From Sutcliffiella tianshenii (lineage in GTDB: Bacteria; Bacillota; Bacilli; Bacillales; Bacillaceae_I): a stretch of DNA of 64,000 nucleotides. A program made the position numbers and the translations under genes. How positions within the stretch are numbered: the first letter of the stretch is position 1; every line of letters begins with the position of its first letter. The stretch covers positions 38,711-102,710 of the forward strand of contig NZ_JAFBED010000009.1 of assembly GCF_016908565.1 (NCBI RefSeq), read 5' to 3'. Of this stretch, positions 18,581-26,359 are shown in pieces. The notes below the pieces were generated by a model. That model ran no database searches, was not told the DNA's origin, and saw nothing but the letters and a program-made list of their open reading frames with translations.

Positions 18581-20290
18581 GTGCTGCGACGTTTTTTTTC
18601 TTACTATAAGCCATACAAGTGGCTGTTTATCCTCGATTTTTCCTGCGCGGTCCTTGTCGGGCTGCTCGAGCTTGCCTTTCCGCTCGCCGTCAATCAGGTA
18701 ATCGACCGGCTCTTGCCGGAATCAAACTGGACGCTCATTCTCTGGGCATGCCTTGGGTTGATGGCAATATACGCCATTAATACCGGCCTGCATTTTATAG
18801 TCACCTATTGGGGGCATATGCTCGGGATCAATATCGAGACAGATATGCGCCGCAAGCTTTTTCAGCATATGCAAAAGCTTAGCTTCAGCTATTATGACAA
18901 CAACAAGACTGGTCATTCCATTTCCAGGCTGACAAAGGATCTCGAGGAAATCGGCGAGGTTGCGCATCATGGGCCGGAGGATGTGTTCGTCGCCGTGATG
19001 ACCTTGATCGGGTCATTTGTGCTCATGCTCTCCATCAACTGGAAGCTCGCGATTCTTTCATTTTTGGTAATTCCATTATTGATGGTGCTTGCCATTCATT
19101 TTAATAAAAAAATGACCCGTACCTTCCGCCGGATGTTCGGGGATGTGGCGGAAATCAATGCAAGGGTGGAGGACAGCATCGGCGGGATCCGTGTCGTGCA
19201 GGCCTTTGCCAATGAAAAGCATGAGCAGAAGCAGTTTGCCGTCAATAATGAAAACTACCGGAATACAAAACTTGCATCCTATAAAATCATGGCACAGAAC
19301 GTGACGGCAAACTATATGCTGATGCGTCTTGTCACCTTGTTCACCCTACTGTTCGGTACATTTTTCGTCATCCGCGGCAACCTGACCTATGGGGAATTTG
19401 TCGCGTTCATTTTACTGTCAAATGTTTTAATGGGGCCGATCCAGAAAATCAATGCAGTGATTGAGAGCTATCCAAAAGGGATTGCCGGCTTCAAGCGTTA
19501 TGTGGAAATCCTTGATACGGAGCCGGATATTGCGGATGCACCGGGAGCGGTGGCGGCAGAGCTTGATGGGGAGATTCATTACCGGAATGTTTCGTTCGGT
19601 TATGAGGGAACGGAGCGGGTATTGAAGAATATCAACTTGAACATCCGTGTAGGAGAGACGGTGGCGTTTGTCGGGCCATCTGGTGCGGGTAAAACGACGC
19701 TATGCAGTCTGCTGCCACGGTTCTATGAGCTTGAGGAAGGAAGCATTTTGGTTGATGGCTATGACACACGCGAACTGACATTACAGTCCCTGCGCAGCCA
19801 GATCGGTATCGTCCAGCAGGATGTATTCCTTTTCTCCGGGACCGTGCGAGAAAATATCGCATACGGCAAGCTCGATGCCACAGATGAGGAAATCATGGAA
19901 GCAGCGCGCCGCTCGCAATTGGATGAGTTCATTGCCTCACAGCCACATGGTCTTGATACAGTCATTGGGGAGCGCGGCGTGAAGCTATCCGGCGGGCAGA
20001 AGCAGCGTTTGGCGATATCCCGTATTTTCTTGAAGAACCCGCCGATTCTTATTTTGGATGAAGCGACATCTGCTTTGGATACGGAGACCGAACGCGCCAT
20101 CCAGGGGGCTTTGAATGAGCTTTCCAAAGACCGTACCACACTGGTGATTGCACATCGACTGGCAACCATCAAAAATGCCGACCGGATCATGGTTGTCACA
20201 AAGGACGGGATCGCTGAGCAGGGCCGACATGATGAATTGATCGAAGCGGAGGGAATCTACAGCAGGCTCCATGCCGCACAGTTCGGATAA
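18581..20290 (+). CDS. ywjA: ABC transporter ATP-binding/permease protein (YwjA-like)
   Basis: 569-aa half-size exporter of the MsbA/BmrA group that would work as a homodimer. The membrane domain covers about residues 1-310 with six helices. The ATPase domain has Walker A FVGPSGAGKTT, Q-loop, signature LSGGQKQRLAISRIF, Walker B ILILDEATSALD and H-loop IAHRLAT. The N-terminal RRFFSYYKPYKWLFILDF matches YwjA as I recall it. The start is GTG or the following context at 18581 with GGAGGGGAAAAGC upstream. The Fur box suggests induction under iron starvation, so it may export a siderophore or related compound; the substrate is unknown. Confidence 0.85.
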   Translation: MLRRFFSYYKPYKWLFILDFSCAVLVGLLELAFPLAVNQVIDRLLPESNWTLILWACLGLMAIYAINTGLHFIVTYWGHMLGINIETDMRRKLFQHMQKLSFSYYDNNKTGHSISRLTKDLEEIGEVAHHGPEDVFVAVMTLIGSFVLMLSINWKLAILSFLVIPLLMVLAIHFNKKMTRTFRRMFGDVAEINARVEDSIGGIRVVQAFANEKHEQKQFAVNNENYRNTKLASYKIMAQNVTANYMLMRLVTLFTLLFGTFFVIRGNLTYGEFVAFILLSNVLMGPIQKINAVIESYPKGIAGFKRYVEILDTEPDIADAPGAVAAELDGEIHYRNVSFGYEGTERVLKNINLNIRVGETVAFVGPSGAGKTTLCSLLPRFYELEEGSILVDGYDTRELTLQSLRSQIGIVQQDVFLFSGTVRENIAYGKLDATDEEIMEAARRSQLDEFIASQPHGLDTVIGERGVKLSGGQKQRLAISRIFLKNPPILILDEATSALDTETERAIQGALNELSKDRTTLVIAHRLATIKNADRIMVVTKDGIAEQGRHDELIEAEGIYSRLHAAQFG

Positions 20291-20311
20291 GGCGATTTAT
20301 TAGTAATCCGC

Positions 20312-20337
20312 GTTTCGAAAAATAGCCACCGGGGAAT
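20312..20337 (+). promoter_or_regulatory. Probable sigma-B promoter of the YflT-like gene
   Basis: GTTTCG at 20312-20317, a 14-bp spacer and GGGAAT at 20332-20337 fit the sigma-B consensus GTTTAA / GGGTAT with three mismatches in all. It lies 45 bases ahead of the ATG of a gene whose relatives are sigma-B-dependent. Confidence 0.5.
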
Positions 20338-20381
20338 GTAAGAGTTAACAACAACTTTTACTTTCCTAGGAGGAATAATAG

Positions 20382-20933
20382 ATGAGAAAAACAATTTTAG
20401 GAGTATACGATTCGGAATTGGAAACGAGGAATGTGGTAGAGGGCCTGATCGTCCATGGCTATACGGCAAATGAAATTTCAGTAGTTTCCCAGCATAAGAT
20501 GAGCAGCTCAGATTTTCCGGAGGGCACCAACGTCGAGAGGATAACGACTGAGCCGGAGGATGACTCTGTCATGGATAAGATCAAGCACGCCATCATGCCA
20601 GATGAAGCACAAGAAACAGAAGGTGTCGGCAACCGCCTGCTTAAGATGGGCGTATCCGACAGGGAAGCGCCGATGTATGCAACGGATATCGAGAACGGCA
20701 GGATTGTCGTACTGGTGGATGAGGCAAGCCATAGAGGCACGCCGGTAGAAAGCACCAAGCCGATTTCCGTCATGGAGGAGCAGACAGAACCTTCCTATCG
20801 TGTAGAATCATCGGCAGTGCATGAAAGCCCGAAAGAGCATAATCCATTCACCGGAATCGATGAAGAAACAAAGACAGTCCGTGCCAAAAGGGAAGCGGAT
20901 ATGCTGAAACAGGCAGATCTATATAAACTGTGA
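20382..20933 (+). CDS. General stress protein, YflT/GSP17M family
   Basis: 183 aa. The N-terminal MRKTILGVYDSELETRNVVEGLIVHGYTANEISVV is typical of heat-induced stress protein YflT-type domains, a small ferredoxin-like fold involved in general stress. Residues about 50-110 contain the second conserved block (GVSDREAPMYATDIENGRIVVLVD). The C-terminal 70 residues are hydrophilic and probably disordered. AGGAGG precedes the ATG. The upstream sigma-B-like promoter and the sigB operon in the same window agree with a stress role. Biochemical function is unknown in the family. Confidence 0.8.
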   Translation: MRKTILGVYDSELETRNVVEGLIVHGYTANEISVVSQHKMSSSDFPEGTNVERITTEPEDDSVMDKIKHAIMPDEAQETEGVGNRLLKMGVSDREAPMYATDIENGRIVVLVDEASHRGTPVESTKPISVMEEQTEPSYRVESSAVHESPKEHNPFTGIDEETKTVRAKREADMLKQADLYKL

Positions 20934-20940
20934 GAAGGGT

Positions 20941-20970
20941 GCCTACACTTTGGTGTAGGCGCTTTTTTTT
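20941..20970 (+). terminator. Rho-independent terminator after YflT-like gene
   Basis: Perfect 8-bp stem GCCTACAC / GTGTAGGC with a 4-base loop, followed by GC and eight T residues. Confidence 0.9.
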
Positions 20971-21085
20971 GTGGGCGGGGTGGTGCGTGGAGCGGTTGTT
21001 GAGGTGGTGTTCGGGTGTGATGCTTTGTGATGCGTTGCAATGCTGCGATGCAAAACCAATGGCAATTTTCCTTTAATTGGAAAAC

Positions 21086-21201
21086 GGACCGATAACGTGG
21101 CATTTTGGATCGATTGACAGGTGGAATGGACCGATTAGGGCATGTTTTAGATCGATTACCGGACATTTTGGATCGATTATTGCCGCTTTTGGATCGATTA
21201 A
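21086..21201. repeat. 21-bp-period direct repeat array 3 (GGATCGATTA core)
   Basis: Six copies of GGATCGATTA or variants (GGACCGATAA, GGACCGATTA, AGATCGATTA) start at 21086, 21107, 21128, 21149, 21170 and 21191, exactly 21 bp apart. The 11-bp parts vary but usually end in TTTT before the next core. It lies in the 545-bp gap between the convergent YflT-like and LVIVD genes. Open frames here read LDRL or NRSK repeats and lack ribosome binding sites. Confidence 0.9.
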
Positions 21202-21423
21202 CAAAATTCAGCCCCCGAACGCCCACGATCAATCCCCATTTCATAAGCACAACCCAGCGCCAGTCCAACAACAATAATCCCTATACCAAAATAGCTAAAA
21301 TTAAACAAACGTTTGATTAAACGGCAAAAAAGTGTAGACTTCCCTTAGAATGCAGCCGATTTTCAAAAAAACACTTATAAAATTGTTATATAAAAATAAA
21401 GAGGGGCCAGACCCCCTTGCTAA

Positions 21424-21464
21424 CACAAAAAAGCAAGCGGAGAAAAACTTCACCTCCGCTTGCT
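21424..21464 (-). terminator. Terminator of the LVIVD-protein gene
   Basis: On the minus strand an 11-bp perfect stem AGCAAGCGGAG / CTCCGCTTGCT is followed by TTTTTTGTG. It begins 15 bases past the stop codon. Confidence 0.85.
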
Positions 21465-21478
21465 GCATACCCTATGTT

Positions 21479-22897
21479 CTACTCCAAAATCCGATTAGAT
21501 TTATTACCATTCCCGTTATTCTTCAACAATACCTTCAAACCAGACCCCATATCGGAAGCCAGCACAAAATTCTTGTCTACGAATACGCCCCAGACATTCG
21601 CACTTTCCGGAGTATAGCGGCCAATTTCGGTCGGCTCGGATGGGTTGGTGATGTCCACGGCGATCACTCCGCCTGCATAATAGCTGAGGTACAGCGTATT
21701 GCCATGCACTTTCGGATCATGCACCGTGTTGGAGAATGTCGCATAAGTAGGTGGCGCATCCTCTGGGATATCAGTAGTCAGATCTGTCTTGAACTCGCTC
21801 AGCAATACAGGGTTTGTCTTATCCCTGATATCAAAAATGCGCGTATAGCCAAACGCTGCTTCAAAGCCGGACTTCAGCGGCTGATACACCTCACGCGTTT
21901 CGATCAAAATGGTATCCCCTTTAGCCAGAGCAGCGGAATGAGCGGAACCCTGCTGGTCGGTGGCAAACTCGGTGCGTCCCAGATAAACTGGTTTTTCGGG
22001 ATTCTTCAAATCAAAAATCACCGTTCCCAGATCCCACATGGAGACATATGCATAGCGGCCGTTATTGTCCGCGATGACACTATGGTTGAACACTGGACGG
22101 GTCTTTCCGTCCGGGGAATCCCAATGGTAGCCGTTAAAGTCGGTCCCGACCTCTGGTACGCTGCGGGGATCGAACTGCCATAATGTCGTCGGTTCCGTTG
22201 GGTTGGATACATCGACCACCTGGAAGTCACGTGCCTTTCCATGACTGTAATAGTCGGCGTAAGGGCTTGCTGCAAGCACCAATGCCCGGTTGCCCTGCAT
22301 CGTCAAATAAAGCTCATGCGTCCCGGTTGTCTGTTTCGTAACCTCCCAGAATCCCAATTTTTGAGGCTGATAAGGATCGGTTACATCATAAAGTAAAAAG
22401 CCTCCTTTGGAATCCGGATTATTCCTGTTCAGCTGCTGCACACTCACTACAGCCAAATCCCCTTTGAAATCAGCGGTGTTTACCGACTTCACAATCACTT
22501 TTTCATGCCAGGTCCCCGGGATATCATTATGGGCAAAAACAGCCACCTCTTTTGGATTGGAAGGATCCTTCAAATCGAGCACACGCACGCCGCCATTCCC
22601 GCCATTGCGTGTGTGGGTGCCGACATAGGCAAATCCTTTATGGGAATAGACATCTGCAAAAGAATTCTGCTTGCCATCTTCACGAACCACGTTCATCTCA
22701 GGGGCTGCCGCTTCATATAAGTGTTTTAAGTTTTTGCTTCCTTTCATCTGAGGAACAGCAAGATCGTCATAGTAAGTACGATCCCCTTTGATTAAACCCG
22801 TTTCATCCAAGGCGTCATGGGCAAGTCCGACAGGCGCCAGAGCAGAAAAGACAAGCATCCCTGCAATTGAAGTTTTGAAAAGAAAGTTCTTTTTCAT
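21479..22897 (-). CDS. Secreted LVIVD repeat-containing protein
   Basis: 472-aa exported protein. The signal peptide (MKKNFLFKTSIAGMLVFSALAPVGLAHA-like) is followed by a chain of beta-propeller-type LVIVD repeats, visible as VRVLDLKDPSNPKEV, LLYDVTDPYQPQKLG, VVDVSNPTEPTTLW, IFDLKNPEKPVYLG, IFDIRDKTNPVLLS and AVDITNPSEPTEIG. Each has the x-V-x-D-x-x-[ND]-P core. Such repeats form propellers in extracellular proteins of unclear function. AGGAGG lies ahead of the ATG. It is monocistronic and convergent with the YflT-like gene. The 322-bp gap upstream to the YcxB-like gene shows no feature I can support. Confidence 0.85.
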   Translation of the reverse strand: MKKNFLFKTSIAGMLVFSALAPVGLAHDALDETGLIKGDRTYYDDLAVPQMKGSKNLKHLYEAAAPEMNVVREDGKQNSFADVYSHKGFAYVGTHTRNGGNGGVRVLDLKDPSNPKEVAVFAHNDIPGTWHEKVIVKSVNTADFKGDLAVVSVQQLNRNNPDSKGGFLLYDVTDPYQPQKLGFWEVTKQTTGTHELYLTMQGNRALVLAASPYADYYSHGKARDFQVVDVSNPTEPTTLWQFDPRSVPEVGTDFNGYHWDSPDGKTRPVFNHSVIADNNGRYAYVSMWDLGTVIFDLKNPEKPVYLGRTEFATDQQGSAHSAALAKGDTILIETREVYQPLKSGFEAAFGYTRIFDIRDKTNPVLLSEFKTDLTTDIPEDAPPTYATFSNTVHDPKVHGNTLYLSYYAGGVIAVDITNPSEPTEIGRYTPESANVWGVFVDKNFVLASDMGSGLKVLLKNNGNGNKSNRILE

Positions 22898-23219
22898 ATT
22901 GTTCCTCCTATTATGTAGAGTTTCGGAAAGCTAAATAACTTCCTTAAACTACATAGTAAGGAGGAAATTCCATCAGCACAAATTCTTATAAGAATATTCA
23001 GAAAACTGAACTTGATACCTCTGTCCCTTGAAATGAAGAGTATTTTTTAAATGGGGGCCAGGCTTCCTAGTAAAGGATGGATTTTCGACAATTATCGACG
23101 GAGTATTTCTGCACAAAACAATTTGTAGGATAAAAGTTTTGTTTTTTTAACCCGTATTCCATGAATCATTATAGAGATTCAGTTAGTATGAATAGTAGAA
23201 AACAGTAAAAGGGTGGAGA

Positions 23220-23747
23220 GTGTTGGAGAAAATAGAACTAAGTTATCGTTTTAAGCCAAGAGATGGGAAAGAGGGGCTAAGAAACCTGCCCCGTGCAAGA
23301 CTCACTGAAAGGCTGATGTTTATCATCATGCCGCTGGTGGTGATCCTTACAGCCATTTATTCCGGAATGAGGGATCCATTTGGGATAATATTATTATTAA
23401 TATTTGGGTCCGCGATTTTCTTTGGGATTTTTTATGTGATTATTTTCATCGGATTATCGGCAATGGGTAGAATCTTTTACAAGAAGACATTTTCTGATCC
23501 TTCAAAAAAGATCAGGATCACCTATCATCTTGGAGACGACTTTTTTACAGCCGGCAAAGATAATCTCCAAATTCCGATTGATAAAAATTTAAAGCTTGTC
23601 ACGACAAAACGCAATCATCTACTTTACTTTGGCAAAATGATGAAAGCGAAGGTCCTGATCATCCCTAAGGAATACGAAGGGGACAAAAGATACCAGGAGC
23701 AGGTCGTCATTTTTATCAATGAGGTGAAGAAGAGACTGGCAGCATAA
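23220..23747 (+). CDS. YcxB-like membrane protein
   Basis: 175 aa. Two hydrophobic segments (about residues 34-50 and 55-82) precede a C-terminal cytoplasmic domain of about 90 residues with KIRITYHLGDDFFTAGKDNLQIPIDK and LLYFGKMMKAKVLIIPK. That pattern, two helices then a small beta domain, is seen in YcxB-family proteins of unknown role. The start is uncertain: GTG at 23220 and TTG at 23223 both follow GGGTGGAG closely. Gene function is not known. Confidence 0.65.
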   Translation: MLEKIELSYRFKPRDGKEGLRNLPRARLTERLMFIIMPLVVILTAIYSGMRDPFGIILLLIFGSAIFFGIFYVIIFIGLSAMGRIFYKKTFSDPSKKIRITYHLGDDFFTAGKDNLQIPIDKNLKLVTTKRNHLLYFGKMMKAKVLIIPKEYEGDKRYQEQVVIFINEVKKRLAA

Positions 23748-23872
23748 TTGATATAATTTCACATACTCTTTTGAAAATCTCCCACATTTAAGGTAAAATT
23801 CAAAGAGGAAAAGCTATCCGGGAATAAGCGGATGGCTCTATTAAAAAGATGACGAAGCAAGGAGAATATACC

Positions 23873-24802
23873 ATGTCAAAAGTATTCGTATTAGGACATA
23901 AAAACCCGGATACAGATTCGATCTGTTCCGCGATTGCATATGCAGAATTGAAAAAGCAATTGGGGATGGACGCAGAGCCTGTTCGCCTTGGTGAATTGAA
24001 CGGGGAAACGGAATATGCGCTAAAAACTTTCAACGCAGAAGTGCCTCGTCTGATCGAGACAGCAGCAAACGAAGTGCAGGAAGTGATTCTTGTAGACCAT
24101 AACGAATTCCAACAAAGCGTGAGCGACATCGCTCAGGTCCGTGTGCTGGAGGTTATCGATCACCACCGAATCGCGAATTTTGAAACAAGCGACCCATTGT
24201 ACTATCGCGCGGAGCCGGTTGGATGTACGGCTACTATTCTTAACAAGCTTTATAAAGAGAACAATGTGGAAATCACGAAAGAGGTTGCGGGTCTGATGCT
24301 TTCTGCCATCATCTCTGATTCCCTGCTATTCAAATCCCCTACATGCACAGAGCAGGACGTGCAAGCTGCAAATGAACTTGCAGCCATTGCGGGAGTGGAT
24401 GCGAACAGCTATGGCCTGGACATGCTGAAGGCTGGTGCCGACCTGAGCGACAAAACTGTCGAGCAGTTAATCACCCTGGATGCAAAGGAGTTCCAGATGG
24501 GCAACTACAAAGTGGAAATCGCGCAGGTGAACACTGTCGATACAGCGGACGTATTAAAGCTGCAGGAAGAGCTTGAGCTTGCCATCCTTAATACGATTGC
24601 GAACAAAGGCTTGGACCTGTTCGTATTTGTCGTGACTGATATCCTGACAAATGATTCTGTTGCATTGGCTCTTGGTAAAGAGACGGCAGCTGTAGAGAAG
24701 GCCTACAACGTTACATTGGAAAACAACACCGCACTATTGCGTGGCGTGGTTTCCCGTAAGAAACAGGTTGTTCCGGTATTGACGGACACCTTAACAAAAT
24801 AA
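23873..24802 (+). CDS. ppaC: Manganese-dependent inorganic pyrophosphatase
   Basis: Hydrolyses pyrophosphate to phosphate in the cytoplasm, pulling biosynthetic reactions forward. The 309-aa DHH-family protein starts [20 protein letters not shown] (metal ligands H, D, D), has VDHNE and VIDHHRI (DHH motif) and the C-terminal DHHA2 domain with [14 protein letters not shown]. The frame opens 8 codons earlier, but AAGGAG lies 8 bases before ATG 23873. It has its own terminator. Family II enzymes are the normal housekeeping pyrophosphatase in Bacillus. Confidence 0.95.
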   Translation: MSKVFVLGHKNPDTDSICSAIAYAELKKQLGMDAEPVRLGELNGETEYALKTFNAEVPRLIETAANEVQEVILVDHNEFQQSVSDIAQVRVLEVIDHHRIANFETSDPLYYRAEPVGCTATILNKLYKENNVEITKEVAGLMLSAIISDSLLFKSPTCTEQDVQAANELAAIAGVDANSYGLDMLKAGADLSDKTVEQLITLDAKEFQMGNYKVEIAQVNTVDTADVLKLQEELELAILNTIANKGLDLFVFVVTDILTNDSVALALGKETAAVEKAYNVTLENNTALLRGVVSRKKQVVPVLTDTLTK

Positions 24803-24804
24803 AA

Positions 24805-24856
24805 AAAGCTGGCAGTCATCGGTGAAAACCGATTGCTGCCAGCTTTTCTTTTTTCC
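24805..24856 (+). terminator. Terminator of ppaC
   Basis: Long stem AAAGCTGGCAG ... CTGCCAGCTTTT with inner ATCGGT / ACCGAT pairing, followed by CTTTTTTCC. It may also act as terminator for the leftward small membrane gene that ends at 24862. Confidence 0.85.
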
Positions 24857-24861
24857 TCTAT

Positions 24862-25008
24862 CTACGGCCGTCTGCGTCCAGCGAATAGATTCCAGACCAA
24901 CGCGATAAGTGCTACTACTAAAACGATATGGATTAAGTTACCTGCTACATCAAATGCGAATCCAAGTAACCATAATATGATTAAAACTGCAAATACGGTC
25001 CATAACAT
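24862..25008 (-). CDS. Small membrane protein, Lmo0937 family (copy 1)
   Basis: 48-aa protein MLWTVFAVLIILWLLGFA... ending FAGRRRP. Two hydrophobic helices (about 2-20 and 25-42) are separated by a short DVAGNL turn and end in an Arg-rich tail. The start is set by GAGGAGG (25018-25024) ahead of ATG at 25008. It is a close paralogue of the protein encoded at 25190-25336 (about 75% identical by eye), so the pair arose by tandem duplication. Function of the family is unknown; relatives are often stress-induced. Confidence 0.8.
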   Translation of the reverse strand: MLWTVFAVLIILWLLGFAFDVAGNLIHIVLVVALIALVWNLFAGRRRP

Positions 25009-25126
25009 ATGCGGCTGCCTCCTCAACATCTTATTTGAAGCTTATGATTGGTTTTCCCTAAGCTATTTCAAACTAAACATAGTAATTTTTTTCAAAAATG
25101 GATAATCAATATGATAGCTGTTTTGT

Positions 25127-25158
25127 GATCGGCTCCACTTGTTTTTTCGGGTGGAGCC
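25127..25158. other. Inverted repeat between the two small membrane genes
   Basis: GGCTCCAC and GTGGAGCC form a perfect 8-bp stem with a 14-base loop containing TTTTTT. No strong T tract follows on either strand, so a terminator role is only possible. Confidence 0.4.
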
Positions 25159-25189
25159 GGTCAACTTTTACTCATGTTCTGTGCCGCGG

Positions 25190-25336
25190 TCAGACTCGAC
25201 GACGTCCTGCAAATAGGTTGAATACGATTGCCAACAGGGCAAGTACAAGAAGGATATGAATAAGTCCTCCGCCGATTTCCATTGCGAATCCTAAGATCCA
25301 AAGTACGATTAATACAGCAAATACTGTCCATAACAT
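25190..25336 (-). CDS. Small membrane protein, Lmo0937 family (copy 2)
   Basis: 48-aa paralogue of the neighbouring leftward gene: MLWTVFAVLIVLWILGFA, then a GGGLIH turn, a second helix and the FAGRRRV tail. The frame is open 14 codons further upstream, but GAGGAGG sits about 8 bases ahead of the ATG at 25336, and that start matches copy 1 residue for residue. It lies just before general-stress genes on the other strand. Confidence 0.8.
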   Translation of the reverse strand: MLWTVFAVLIVLWILGFAMEIGGGLIHILLVLALLAIVFNLFAGRRRV

Positions 25337-25487
25337 AATAAGTTCCTCCTCGAAAGTTGTTTTGGTAAATTTTTTCAACGTCTACACTCTGGTTAATTCC
25401 CCAAGCTTCAAATTGTTAAACAAAAAATTTATTTCGGGAAATAGTGTAGGAGGATGGAATCAATTTTACATTTCAGCAAATTTACAT

Positions 25488-25512
25488 GTTTTAAAACTAT
25501 CTAAGGTGGAAT
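25488..25512 (+). promoter_or_regulatory. Possible sigma-B promoter ahead of csbD
   Basis: GTTTTA at 25488-25493, a 13-bp spacer and TGGAAT at 25507-25512 resemble the sigma-B pattern with one mismatch in the -35 box and two in the -10. CsbD-family genes are known sigma-B targets in B. subtilis. It lies 58 bases before the start codon. Confidence 0.4.
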
Positions 25513-25569
25513 TCATTAACTAGTGACGAGCAGGCTAGAATGTCACAAAAACATTTGGAGGTGATTTGA

Positions 25570-25767
25570 ATGAATCAGGCAACCATGAAAGGTAAGTGGA
25601 ACCAGATGAAAGGCGACGCTAAGAAGAAATGGGGCAATCTCACAGATGACGATCTTCAGCAGGTAGAGGGAAATCACGACAAACTAGTAGGCAAGATTCA
25701 AGAACGTTATGGAAAATCAAAAGAAGAAGCCGAGCGCGAAGTAAACGACTGGCACAAAACATACTAA
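25570..25767 (+). CDS. CsbD family general stress protein
   Basis: 65-aa soluble protein with the CsbD signature: NQATMKGKWNQMKGDAKKKWGNLTDDDLQQVEGNHDKLVGKIQERYGKSKEEAEREV (quoted across its conserved blocks GKWNQMKG, WGNLTDDDL and KLVGKIQERYG). These are small hydrophilic proteins accumulating under general stress; molecular function is unknown. TTGGAGGTG precedes the ATG. The next gene, an Asn-rich KGG protein, starts 25 bases after its stop, so they likely share a transcript. Confidence 0.88.
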   Translation: MNQATMKGKWNQMKGDAKKKWGNLTDDDLQQVEGNHDKLVGKIQERYGKSKEEAEREVNDWHKTY

Positions 25768-25791
25768 ATAAGAAAAGAGGAGATGGATAAA

Positions 25792-26277
25792 ATGGCTAAC
25801 AACAATAGTAACAATAATGATAATAACAATAACAATAGCAATAACGGAAACAACAGCAACAGCAGCAACAACAGCGGAAACAACAATAATAGCGGCAACA
25901 ACAGTAACAGCGGAAGCAACAATAATAGCGGCAACAACAGCAACAGCGGAAACAACAATAATAGCGGCAACAGCAACAACAGCGGAAACAACAATAATAG
26001 CGGCAACAGCAGCAACAACAGTAATAGCGGAAACAACAGCAACAGCGGAGGCAACAATAATAGCGGCAACAACAACAGCAACAATAGCAGCTCCACCAAC
26101 AGCAGCAGTAACAGCAGCGATAGCAGCGGCGGAAATATGAGCCGTGAAGAGGCAGGAAGAAAAGGTGGAGAAAAAGTAAAAGAGAAATATGGAACAGAGC
26201 ACTTTGCAGAGATCGGCAAAAAAGGTGGAAACAGTTCCAACAACAACTCTGATAGCTCCAATAATTCCAACAACTAA
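25792..26277 (+). CDS. Asn/Ser/Gly-rich protein with KGG (GsiB-like) stress motifs
   Basis: 161 aa. Residues 2 to about 115 are almost only Asn, Ser and Gly in imperfect NNSGNNSNSG-type repeats. From residue 116 a GsiB-like module follows: MSREEAGRKGGEKVKEKYG then EHFAEIGKKGG, two KGG motifs, and an N/S tail. GsiB is a sigma-B-dependent hydrophilin. The long prion-like tract in front of it is unusual. ATG at 25792 is chosen over 25783 because GAGGAG abuts the latter and lies 9 bases before the former. DNA of the tract is an AAC/AGC/GGA codon repeat, prone to length change, and produces long meaningless frames on the other strand. Confidence 0.75.
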   Translation: MANNNSNNNDNNNNNSNNGNNSNSSNNSGNNNNSGNNSNSGSNNNSGNNSNSGNNNNSGNSNNSGNNNNSGNSSNNSNSGNNSNSGGNNNSGNNNSNNSSSTNSSSNSSDSSGGNMSREEAGRKGGEKVKEKYGTEHFAEIGKKGGNSSNNNSDSSNNSNN

Positions 26278-26296
26278 GCTGATATGTACTTACAAA

Positions 26297-26325
26297 AAGC
26301 AGCCTCAGACAAAGGCTGCTTCTTC
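26297..26325 (+). terminator. Terminator after the Asn-rich KGG gene
   Basis: 8-bp stem AAGCAGCC / GGCTGCTT with a 9-base loop, followed by CTTCC. Confidence 0.65.
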
Positions 26326-26359
26326 CTATTAAAAGCAACGAAAAGGAGAGGAAATAGAA

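Noticed and set aside
10889..21201. CRISPR arrays
   Set aside because: Unit length is 21 bp with about 11-bp variable parts, far below CRISPR repeat and spacer lengths, and no cas gene is in the window.
21350..22183. 277-codon rightward frame opposite the LVIVD gene
   Set aside because: It is antisense to a gene with a signal peptide, repeats and ribosome site, and has no family features.
23094..23100. Spo0A box (TGTCGAA on the minus strand) upstream of the YcxB-like gene
   Set aside because: A single 7-base match in an AT-rich region is expected by chance; no second box or fitting promoter is seen.
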